Positions 18,421-25,700 of a stretch of 64,000 nt of DNA are shown here, piece by piece. The position numbers were made by a program, and so were the translations under genes. Under the pieces are notes generated by a model. The model was given only the letters and a program-made list of their open reading frames with translations. It was not told where the DNA came from and searched no databases. Every line of letters starts with the position of its first letter. The stretch's first letter is position 1. The stretch is from a virus, in IMG/VR virus record IMGVR_UViG_3300021364_000009, positions 1 through 64,000 of that record; one strand, written 5' to 3'.

Positions 18421-20736
18421 ATGCCTCCTAAAAATCCAATAAATAGAGCGAACATTTCAGCCAATGAGCTGAACCTTGAAATGAAAACACAGGGAGCAAG
18501 AGACCGAGACCCTGGAAGCAATTTTGGTTTAGCCGTCGCAAGAGTTACACATGTTTATTGGGAAGAAATGCGTGTTTCTATAGAAACCGTGTTTGGAGAC
18601 TCGGACAGGACACCATATCATGGTGTAGAAATAACTCAGTCTTCTATTGGAGCACGACATTTCTTAGGTGCGATGCCAGAAATAGGAGATTTCTGTGTTG
18701 TTGGTTGGTTCGGTGCAAACACAGGAGCTGAAGCAGGGAAAAAGTCTCCCGCCATTATTTCTTGGATGCCAAGAACTTCTTACTTTGGTTATGATTGGCT
18801 ACCTGTTCAAGATTATGGTCCTGATGAGGGTGTGCAAGGAACTCCGGCAGAGCGAGCAGAAATAGAAACTCATGCAAATCGTATTCGATTTAAAATGAGA
18901 CATTGGGAACCTGGTATGGTAGGCGGAAGCTCGTCTCAAGGTTCAGATTTAGTGTTGGATGAAAGTGTGTTGCTCTCAAACAGGAGAGCAAATGAAATAC
19001 GAATTCGTGACCAAGACCAAGCCATAGTTATGCGTTCTCTACAACAGTTCCACGCCATGTCTGGAGCTAGACTCTATGCAGGAATGGTGCAGAGAGACGC
19101 ACAGCTCCTCCCTAAAGAAATGGTCTATGAGGACACAAATTGGGACATTCAGAATGTCTTAGATGATAGTGGGCTTCCTGCTGAGAATACTGACACCGAT
19201 GAAAGCAAAGTGGGCTTTTTAAACCCACATAGTATCTTCATTCGAGGTACGGACGGGAAGACAGACATAGAAAGAGAGCGAGGTAAAAAACTTCCTGCCG
19301 AGATCGACCCTTATGTATTTCTTAACGATGCTGGTGTTATTTCTTCTGATGGTCAAGTGCTCTTTGATTACGATGCTGGCGTAGTCTACGGTGGGAAGAA
19401 TATTTTCAGAGTCAGAAGGTATATAGATGAATCAGAGTCGGTTGAGTCTTTGACGGAATATCGTGTTGAATTAAATCACACCGCTGATGGGACATTACCT
19501 GTAACAGAAGAGACTGAAGGCTTCGATGTAGACAAACAGGAGAATAAAGAGAAATACATAGAGAGTGTTTTAGGTACGGTGGTGGGAAATGATCCTTTTG
19601 GAGATGAGTCTCACTTATATGGGCTTCCTTTAACTGCTGTAGTAGATGAGGATGGAGGCTATTTAGAAGCTGAGTCTTCGGAAATAAGCGGTCAGAGTGC
19701 CACGTTATTCAGATTGTTCCCTGTAGATGAGCCAGAGCAATCTGCTACTTTCACGTCTTTCAAGAAAGATGGTTCCTTTGTAGCCAACATAGGTTCTCTT
19801 TCTTCTCAAGCTGTAAACATAAATGTTGAGGGTGGCTTAAAAGTACGCTCTCGAACTTCTTCAGAAATACAATCTTCAAAGATAAACATTGTCGGGGGTG
19901 TAGATGAAGGAGAGGGTGTAGAGATTTCTTCAGGTCGTGGTGTGGTGGTTATTAAGTCAGAAGGAAGCCAAGAAATAGGAGGTCAAGGTTTAGGTTCAGA
20001 CTTAAAGAAGACGAGTATTTCTCTACAGGCAACCAAAAGTATTTCTTTACAGTCTGCTACTGCTATTGTGATGGATGCTCCTACGGTGGATTTCTCTAAT
20101 GTGAAGAACTTCAACTTTGCCGCTCAAGACCAAATGGCGTTGAAGGGTGGCAGACAAGTAAAGATCGACACAGAGAATATGCTCATAAACTCATCAGGTC
20201 CAAAAAGCGAGCTTATTTCTGGTCCTTCTCAAGGAATCCCTATTAACGCTCAGGGTGAAAGTAAGACAATCGCTTGCTCTCCTGGTACGGGTTCAGTCGG
20301 GGGTGTAGTTAAGAATACGACTATTGTTGCAGGAGACGAGTTAAAGAGTCAGCTTGGTCCAGGAAATAACACTACGGTAATGAGTGCAGGAAATCACTCC
20401 ACATCTTTAGGTACGGGTTCTATTTCTCACACAGTTGGGACAAATAACACGACCCACAGTCCTCTTGGTGTAGTTCAGACTTTAACGACAGGTAACTCTG
20501 TTGTTAGTGTACCTACAGGAGCACATGTCGTGAACTCAAGCGTCTCGATAGGTATGCGTTCTGTGGGTGTGAACAACACATCGGGAGCTACAGTCGTTTT
20601 AGAAGCGACTGCATCTCCTTCAGTCGTAGGACCAATTATGTGTGGTTCAGACATTCATCCATTGATTGGTTTACCCTATGCGGCTCTTGGGATGTTGCCT
20701 AGAGCACATGTATTAGCTCCAAAGGTAGCCCCTTAA
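18421..20736 (+). CDS. Baseplate spike protein (gpV/gp5-like)
   Basis: A 771-residue protein. After about 30 residues comes an OB-fold-like domain (about 35-130: GLAVARVTHVYWEEMRVSI..., MPEIGDFCVVGW). This is the module that sits on the hub in gpV, gp5 and VgrG spikes. The middle is an insert of unknown fold. From about 450 the sequence becomes repetitive, with alternating Val/Ile, Ser/Thr, Asn and Gly (NNTT, GTGS, NHST patterns), as expected for an intertwined triple beta-helix needle. A C-terminal segment with GSDIHP and RAHV could hold a tip metal site, which is speculative. Trimeric membrane-piercing spike is the likely role. AAAGGA precedes the ATG. Confidence 0.7.
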   Translation: MPPKNPINRANISANELNLEMKTQGARDRDPGSNFGLAVARVTHVYWEEMRVSIETVFGDSDRTPYHGVEITQSSIGARHFLGAMPEIGDFCVVGWFGANTGAEAGKKSPAIISWMPRTSYFGYDWLPVQDYGPDEGVQGTPAERAEIETHANRIRFKMRHWEPGMVGGSSSQGSDLVLDESVLLSNRRANEIRIRDQDQAIVMRSLQQFHAMSGARLYAGMVQRDAQLLPKEMVYEDTNWDIQNVLDDSGLPAENTDTDESKVGFLNPHSIFIRGTDGKTDIERERGKKLPAEIDPYVFLNDAGVISSDGQVLFDYDAGVVYGGKNIFRVRRYIDESESVESLTEYRVELNHTADGTLPVTEETEGFDVDKQENKEKYIESVLGTVVGNDPFGDESHLYGLPLTAVVDEDGGYLEAESSEISGQSATLFRLFPVDEPEQSATFTSFKKDGSFVANIGSLSSQAVNINVEGGLKVRSRTSSEIQSSKINIVGGVDEGEGVEISSGRGVVVIKSEGSQEIGGQGLGSDLKKTSISLQATKSISLQSATAIVMDAPTVDFSNVKNFNFAAQDQMALKGGRQVKIDTENMLINSSGPKSELISGPSQGIPINAQGESKTIACSPGTGSVGGVVKNTTIVAGDELKSQLGPGNNTTVMSAGNHSTSLGTGSISHTVGTNNTTHSPLGVVQTLTTGNSVVSVPTGAHVVNSSVSIGMRSVGVNNTSGATVVLEATASPSVVGPIMCGSDIHPLIGLPYAALGMLPRAHVLAPKVAP

Positions 20737-20801
20737 AAGCTCTTGGCGTAGTAGTATATAAAACTAACTTCGAGAATACCTAACACGATAGCATATGTCA
20801 T
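20733..20801 (-). CDS. 22-residue predicted membrane peptide
   Basis: A very short frame reads MTYAIVLGILEVSFIYYYAKSF, essentially one membrane helix with a positive C-terminus. AAAGGAG lies 7 bases before the ATG and overlaps the end of the upstream gene (stop at 20815-20817), as in an operon. The stop overlaps the convergent spike gene by 4 bases, an arrangement seen at several real gene ends here. The strong ribosome site makes translation likely. The role is unknown; small phage membrane peptides often affect lysis or envelope functions. Confidence 0.5.
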   Translation of the reverse strand: MTYAIVLGILEVSFIYYYAKSF

Positions 20802-20814
20802 GATCAGACTCCTT

Positions 20815-21081
20815 TCATATCAAATCTTGGTACATCTCTCTTAATGTATCGACTATCTTTCCGAAATCATTAGTCTTAATTTCAAATGCAGGGACTTTTA
20901 TTTCATAGGAGCCTTTAAGCTCGCAGTAAATGACAACATCATCAGGGAATTGGTTTTCCCTGAGAGTCAGTTGGTATCTCATGTCTCTCAGAGTTTTGGA
21001 ATCAAACTCAAGTTTGATTCCAAAGTCCCTTGCTTTTAGTATTTTTTCCGAGATGGAGTTCGCTTTTTCTTTTGCGTTCAT
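20815..21081 (-). CDS. Hypothetical protein
   Basis: An 88-residue soluble protein with a helical N-terminus and a beta-alpha C-terminal half (DVVIYCELKGSYEIKVPAF). I do not recognise it. AAAGGAC lies about 10 bases before the ATG. It is third in a minus-strand operon of 22601-20733 and followed immediately by the 22-residue membrane peptide. A 6-pair inverted repeat (TTACGG / CCGTAA, 21099-21118) lies in the 49 bases upstream and may be an attenuator. Confidence 0.65.
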   Translation of the reverse strand: MNAKEKANSISEKILKARDFGIKLEFDSKTLRDMRYQLTLRENQFPDDVVIYCELKGSYEIKVPAFEIKTNDFGKIVDTLREMYQDLI

Positions 21082-21130
21082 TCTAGTAGAAGTCCTTTTT
21101 ACGGGCTATACGCCGTAACATCGTTCTCTT

Positions 21131-21988
21131 TTATAGGTTATCTAGGAAGTCATCTATAGACTCTTCCACATTTTGTTCTTGTTGCTTTTTCCACTTAAGA
21201 AATAGCTCCCTATTTTCTTCGTACTCTTTAAAGGTAGCGTAGGAGTCTCTGTCCATAGCGTCTAAAGACCAATACCTTTTCGGATGCTCCTTCGTGGCTT
21301 TGGCTTCTTTGGGTGTGGAATAAAGGTTGTCAGGTGTGACACAAGTCCAATGCCCATCTTTTTTATTGAGAGGAGTCACATAAACAGAGACGTGTACCTC
21401 ATCAACTTCCATCTGCTTTACAGAGGAGTCTTGCCCTTTCACCCAAAAAATATCTCCTTTTTTGGGTACATATGTACCTTGTGGGAGGACATTTGCCTTG
21501 ATATTTCTAGGTTGAGTTACGGAGCTTTTGACAATTGAAGTTCCTGCAACATAGTCGCTTGGCAAAAAGCCTCTGCTATTTCTCTTTGTCTTTGTGTCTT
21601 CTTCTTCTTCCTTAGATACTTCAGACTTTTTGGTTTTCTTTGTGGTGGGACTGCTTTTTGATTTCTTCCAAGCAGAGTCAATGTCAAGAGCTTCCCCATC
21701 AAGAGCAGTGCTGAGAAGTTCAGTGTCGATGTTCAAGTCTAAAATCGCAGTTTGCTTCTCAGAGCCGACTACTAGAATAGTCTTTGAGGGTAGAGCGTTA
21801 CTGTCCCTGTAAAACAGCCCAAGTTTCTCACCATGCTCTAAGAGTAAGTTCCACCGAGAAGAACCCATCTTTTTGATATTGAGAGCTTCACAAGCATATT
21901 TCTTCCAATGGTCTACTTTTTTCCGTTTCCCTGTGTCATTCTTCAATGCCGTCAAAATTGCGTGGCAAGCCTTTGTTTGCTCGTCCAT
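21131..21988 (-). CDS. Hypothetical protein with central charged linker
   Basis: A 285-residue protein. An N-terminal alpha/beta domain (about 1-105) is followed by a Lys/Glu/Ser/Thr linker (about 106-140). A C-terminal beta domain (about 150-245) contains an SH3-like run (KKGDIFWVKGQDSSVKQMEVDEV), and the tail is acidic (EESIDDFLDNL). The acidic end recalls the tails of single-strand-binding proteins, but no OB fold is evident, so this is not proposed as an SSB. The gene begins inside the upstream gene (53-base overlap) with AAGGAGAAA before the ATG. Confidence 0.65.
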   Translation of the reverse strand: MDEQTKACHAILTALKNDTGKRKKVDHWKKYACEALNIKKMGSSRWNLLLEHGEKLGLFYRDSNALPSKTILVVGSEKQTAILDLNIDTELLSTALDGEALDIDSAWKKSKSSPTTKKTKKSEVSKEEEEDTKTKRNSRGFLPSDYVAGTSIVKSSVTQPRNIKANVLPQGTYVPKKGDIFWVKGQDSSVKQMEVDEVHVSVYVTPLNKKDGHWTCVTPDNLYSTPKEAKATKEHPKRYWSLDAMDRDSYATFKEYEENRELFLKWKKQQEQNVEESIDDFLDNL

Positions 21989-22601
21989 AAAAAACTTTCT
22001 CCTTGTGTGAGTAATGTACTAAGTGATCCTCCTCCATGAACACACAATGTGCGTCTTTGAAGTTGGATACGTTCCCATAGGTTATTTCTGTGATCCTATG
22101 TTCAACACCTGCGACTTTGTAGACAATAACTTCTCCTATAACATGAGCTTGCGTTTCAGAAAAGAAACCACTCATAAAAGGGTTTGTAAGTATGCGAACG
22201 TAAGTTCCATCACTTTTCACACCGTATTTCCCACGGTTTAAGAGTGGACACCATCCGTTTGTCTTGACGAGGTGCTCTATATTGTTTTCAGAGGAGTCTT
22301 GATCCAGACTTTGAGGGAGATTTTGTTCTGCACTCTGCCAGAGTAGAGGAGGAGAGATCGGATTTGCCCCTTGTTTTGTGTAGTAATGGATTTGCTTACG
22401 GGCTAGTTCAAGTTCAGAAATACTCCTAGTCCTCCCACAGTGGTCAGAGGTGTTGTATTTCCTCTCATAGTAGGTGTACGAGTTATTTCCATTAAAAATA
22501 AGGTGGTAGAAGCTCTTTTTGCTCTCTAACAGGACGCACAGTGGCTTCTTGTACTCTAGGTTTCTTATTATTCTTATATCTTTCGGGTGAATGTAGAGCA
22601 T
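21936..22601 (-). CDS. Hypothetical protein
   Basis: A 221-residue protein, first in the minus-strand operon. A beta-rich C-terminal half (about 115-200) with strand VIGEVIVYKVAGVEHRITEI resembles the C-terminal domain of the next gene: both carry short beta strands ending near FKDAH/FKEYE, but the similarity is too weak to call homology. The ribosome site AAAGGAGGTG lies 5 bases before the ATG and is among the best in the window. The promoter should lie in the 47-base divergent gap shared with the peptidase gene at 22649. Confidence 0.65.
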   Translation of the reverse strand: MLYIHPKDIRIIRNLEYKKPLCVLLESKKSFYHLIFNGNNSYTYYERKYNTSDHCGRTRSISELELARKQIHYYTKQGANPISPPLLWQSAEQNLPQSLDQDSSENNIEHLVKTNGWCPLLNRGKYGVKSDGTYVRILTNPFMSGFFSETQAHVIGEVIVYKVAGVEHRITEITYGNVSNFKDAHCVFMEEDHLVHYSHKEKVFYGRANKGLPRNFDGIEE

Positions 22602-22648
22602 TTTTCACCTCCTTTGTGATTTAGATATATCGTTTAAAGGTTTTTATT

Positions 22649-23860
22649 ATGATAAAAATAGCGAAAGCAGATGTGGACCCTATTCGGCAGCGATCTCAAT
22701 TTACCTGTGTGACAACTTCCACTTGCATGGCTCTCAATGCCCTTGGAGTAGTTTGTTCAGAAGATGACGTAAATAAAGTAATAGGTGCGAAGCCCATGCA
22801 AGGGGCGAGATGGGAAGAGGTTTTAGCTTGTGCTCAGTATTTTGGTGTACGAGCTACATTGACTATGCCTGCAACTCTTACACAAGTTAAACAGTGGACA
22901 GACGCAGGGAAGCCAGTGTTGATTGCATGGAACCCCGAAGGTAGAGATTGGAGCCATGCTAGTCTTATCTTTGATGTCACAGGGGAAAAAGGCAGTTACG
23001 AAGTGCATGTGGCAGACCCCAATATTCCAAACCCCGATAAGACGGTAAGGATTGTTGGCGAAGATGACTTCTATTCTAAGTGGTTTGAGAAGTGGCCTAA
23101 CTATTTAGTGAGAAGACCTGCTCTAATGTTAGAAAGAGAAATAACTTCAGACGGTAGGCAAGTCATGGCTAGTTCTAACGAGCATGTCGCTTCTAAATAC
23201 ATTAAGGACTTGCATGGTCATGAGTTTGGACCTCGCAGAGGTTTAGAAGGTCCTTTCCGTTTTAAGAATGGGCAAGTGCTTTATTATGACCGCAGTGAAA
23301 AAGGGGGTACTTACTATAACCCTCTTACAGACATGTATCTCACGCATGATGAAGCGTATCAAATCACAAGTGGTTATTCTAAGTCTGCTAACGCAGAGAC
23401 ACCAAACTTCTTCTCTGTTGTTAAAGAAATAACTTCTACTGTAAGGCATCTTGGCTATCTTATGACCTTTGACAGAGGGTCTTCAAAGATATGCACGAAA
23501 GAGCCGTACTTAGTGTTTAAAATCTCAGTTCCCGGCATTGGGCATTATTCTTTAGACTTTGAAAGAAATAATGCTTCCCTTTACGAGGGAGAAGAACTTT
23601 TGCAGTCTTTTAATGATGTTAAAGACTTTCCTGAGCTTCTAAGATTTCTTCCCAAACAGCTTTCGGACATGAGTTTGAAACCAAAAGTTAAAGAAATAAC
23701 CGTGGTAGATGAGCATACTGTAGAAGAAATAACAGAGCTTCTGAACTCAGACTTACCTAAAAGAGAGAAAGCTCTAGGTATCAAAGACCTGATCCCTGAG
23801 ACTAAAGATAGATTGAGCAAGACGGATCGTGCCTTAAGAGAAATGAACAAGTTTAATTAG
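22649..23860 (+). CDS. C39-like cysteine peptidase fused to an internal helix tag
   Basis: A 403-residue protein. The first 155 residues are a papain-like C39-type domain: Gln14 as oxyanion residue, Cys20 in QFTCVTTST, His103 in DWSHASLIF and Asp123 in VADPN. After it comes a short segment starting MASSNEHVASKYIKDL (173-188), matching a helix motif shared with several unrelated proteins here, then a domain of unknown fold. C39 enzymes process double-glycine leaders or cleave peptides; the phage substrate is unknown. The tag lies exactly at the domain boundary, as if two genes had been fused. No transporter domain is attached. Confidence 0.65.
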   Translation: MIKIAKADVDPIRQRSQFTCVTTSTCMALNALGVVCSEDDVNKVIGAKPMQGARWEEVLACAQYFGVRATLTMPATLTQVKQWTDAGKPVLIAWNPEGRDWSHASLIFDVTGEKGSYEVHVADPNIPNPDKTVRIVGEDDFYSKWFEKWPNYLVRRPALMLEREITSDGRQVMASSNEHVASKYIKDLHGHEFGPRRGLEGPFRFKNGQVLYYDRSEKGGTYYNPLTDMYLTHDEAYQITSGYSKSANAETPNFFSVVKEITSTVRHLGYLMTFDRGSSKICTKEPYLVFKISVPGIGHYSLDFERNNASLYEGEELLQSFNDVKDFPELLRFLPKQLSDMSLKPKVKEITVVDEHTVEEITELLNSDLPKREKALGIKDLIPETKDRLSKTDRALREMNKFN

Positions 23861-24177
23861 TACTTAATTATACCAAAGTATTTCTTCCCCACTATTTCTA
23901 GTGGGGAAGCCTCTGTTCTTTTGATCGTCCACACAACGTGGTACTCTCCCATCCCCATAGCGGTGGAGATGACTTCGTTTACATAGTAATAACCTTCAGA
24001 AAATCGAGTAGGGTTTCTGTCGGGCAGTCCAACTCTCCAAACGCCTCTAGTATTTGACTCTCCAAAGATAGAGTAAGAAATATAATAGGGGTCGAAGGGG
24101 TTTCCTTGTTCGTCTTTGAATGTGACGAAAAGGTCATTCTCATTAAGTTGTTGCAACTGTTGGAATGCTACAGCCAT
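23857..24177 (-). CDS. Small beta-rich protein, possibly structural
   Basis: A 106-residue protein with alternating aromatic and small residues (YYISYSIFGES, EGYYYVNEV, GEYHVVWTI), suggesting an immunoglobulin-like beta sandwich. It ends in VGKKYFGIIKY. It is paired with a similar-sized beta-rich gene just upstream. Such pairs in phages are often tail or head decoration proteins, but nothing here confirms that. It overlaps the convergent peptidase gene by 4 bases. Confidence 0.6.
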   Translation of the reverse strand: MAVAFQQLQQLNENDLFVTFKDEQGNPFDPYYISYSIFGESNTRGVWRVGLPDRNPTRFSEGYYYVNEVISTAMGMGEYHVVWTIKRTEASPLEIVGKKYFGIIKY

Positions 24178-24189
24178 AAGCTCTCTCCT

Positions 24190-24540
24190 TTAAAAAGAAG
24201 TATAGAAGCGTTGTGTGGAGATTGCACCGTTAACTACAACTACTTGGTTGGACGTGATTGTGCTCTGATCTTCAGTGTATGTCGCAGAGAACTCACAGAA
24301 GATAATCTCACCTTCAAACCCCTCGGGTATTTCTGTTCTTGTTATAAACCTGTGCGGTTGGTCAGTGGCTACCATAGGGGTGTTTGCTTCTATGATTAGT
24401 GTTTTTACTCCACCGACATAGTAGAAGATGTTTACGACTACATCTTCTACTGAAAGAGGTCTGCCATAGGGGTCTACCCATGCAACTTGAAACGGGTGTG
24501 AGTCTCCGACTCTTGCTGTAGTTGTGTAAGTCATCGTCAT
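24190..24540 (-). CDS. Small beta-rich protein, possibly structural
   Basis: A 116-residue protein with the pattern of a beta sandwich. A Phe-Gln-Val-Ala-Trp strand with DPYGRPL follows residue 15, then NIFYYVGG and a Glu-rich turn EIPEGFEGEIIF. The layout (a property of a parameter, then a YVGG turn) resembles phage Ig-like proteins. The ribosome site AAAAGGAG precedes the ATG. It heads a two-gene minus operon and is divergent from the repeat protein at 24654; the 113-base gap contains TATTATACT, a fair -10-like element. Confidence 0.6.
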   Translation of the reverse strand: MTMTYTTTARVGDSHPFQVAWVDPYGRPLSVEDVVVNIFYYVGGVKTLIIEANTPMVATDQPHRFITRTEIPEGFEGEIIFCEFSATYTEDQSTITSNQVVVVNGAISTQRFYTSF

Positions 24541-24653
24541 GTCTCCTTTTTTCCATAGAAATAAGTAAGATAAACAGACTATTATACTTTCTTTATTGTG
24601 TAGCTTGGTTAGCTGTTGTTTTATTCTGTGGAAAGATACAGAGGAGTGCGAAC

Positions 24654-25691
24654 ATGGATATTTTCGACAAAATCGCTAATGATTATTTAACAAAGAAATC
24701 TGCTCTAACTCAACCTCTCAGACTTAGGAGAGACTATGGTGAGGAAGAGCTTTTGAAGGAAGCTCGAATGACCAAAGAGAAGTTTGCCGAGCGTCTTGAG
24801 AATGATCCTGAGTTTGCAGAGAAGTGGGAAGCGAACAAGTTTAAAAAGAAAGAAGCGGGTGAGAGTGACATTGATCGTATCGCTTCAGAGTTTATTTCTG
24901 AGAGAGAAGCTTATGCTAAAGGTCCAAAAGGCTCTAAGGACTTCAAGAAATATCACAGCAAGCACAAAGAGTTTGCTGAGATTTGGGACGGACAGATAGA
25001 AGCTAATAAAGACAAGATCAAACCTAAGAAGAAAAAGACCGAGAGCAAGCCTAAGTCGAAGTCTGTCGATATTTCTGCTCTTGGTATGTTAGGTAAGAAA
25101 GCAGACGAGAGTGATATTGATCGTATTGCTTCAGAGTTTATTTCTGAGAGAGTAGCTTATGCTAAAGGTGAAGAAGGTCGTAAGCAACTAGAAGAGAAAA
25201 AGAAGAACGATCCTGAGTTCGCTGAGAAATGGGACGAGAATATTGTTCACTCTAAAGAGGAGATGGATGAGAAGATGGGTAAGAACGCTTCTGACATCTT
25301 TGATCGTATTGCTTCAGAGTTTATTTCTGAGCGTGTAGCTTACGCTAAAGGCGAAGAAGGTCGTAAGCAACTAGAAGAAAAGAAGAAGAACGATCCTGAG
25401 TTCGCTAAGAAATGGGATGAGAACATTGTTCACTCTAAAGAAGAGATGGACGAGAAGATGGGTAGAAGTGCAGGTCATCATGAGCACCACAGAGGTTCTT
25501 ATATGAGCGTACAGCATCTTAATGAGATGCAAGACCTTATTGCAGGTATTTCTGAGATGATACATCGTGGAGAGGAGCTTCCAGATTGGGTTGAGTCTAA
25601 GATCGCCCACACTCATCAGACTCTTTTAGACCTTGTAGGCTATTTCCAATACGGAGAAGGCTACCACACACATGAAGAAGACCTTTACTAA
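24654..25691 (+). CDS. Repeat protein with four DRIAxxFISER modules
   Basis: A 345-residue, highly charged protein. Four copies of a helix motif occur: FDKIANDYLTKK at residue 4, IDRIASEFISER near 73, again near 156, and FDRIASEFISER near 216. Each is followed some 40 residues on by D/KxEFAExWD. The last two units are nearly identical over 54 residues with a 61-residue period. The C-terminus (about 295-345) contains LPDWVESKI, a motif I associate with C-termini of several uncharacterised phage proteins. The ATG at 24654 follows AGAGGAG; the frame extends 44 codons upstream without support. Scaffold or internal virion protein are possibilities, unproven. Confidence 0.65.
   Translation: MDIFDKIANDYLTKKSALTQPLRLRRDYGEEELLKEARMTKEKFAERLENDPEFAEKWEANKFKKKEAGESDIDRIASEFISEREAYAKGPKGSKDFKKYHSKHKEFAEIWDGQIEANKDKIKPKKKKTESKPKSKSVDISALGMLGKKADESDIDRIASEFISERVAYAKGEEGRKQLEEKKKNDPEFAEKWDENIVHSKEEMDEKMGKNASDIFDRIASEFISERVAYAKGEEGRKQLEEKKKNDPEFAKKWDENIVHSKEEMDEKMGRSAGHHEHHRGSYMSVQHLNEMQDLIAGISEMIHRGEELPDWVESKIAHTHQTLLDLVGYFQYGEGYHTHEEDLY
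25119..25280 (+). repeat. Direct repeat, copy 1 (183-base period)
   Basis: This stretch is about 94% identical to 25302-25463, offset by 183 bases (61 codons). Differences are mostly synonymous, so a duplication inside the gene has been kept under protein-level selection. Confidence 0.85.
25302..25463 (+). repeat. Direct repeat, copy 2 (183-base period)
   Basis: Second copy of the in-frame duplication starting at 25119. The main protein difference is Glu to Lys in the FAE/KKWDEN segment. Confidence 0.85.
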
Positions 25692-25700
25692 GAGTTTGTC

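Noticed and set aside
21099-21118. TTACGG/CCGTAA inverted repeat as a terminator
   Set aside because: Only six pairs with an 8-base loop and no T-tract in the direction of the flanking minus-strand genes; mentioned only as a possible attenuator.
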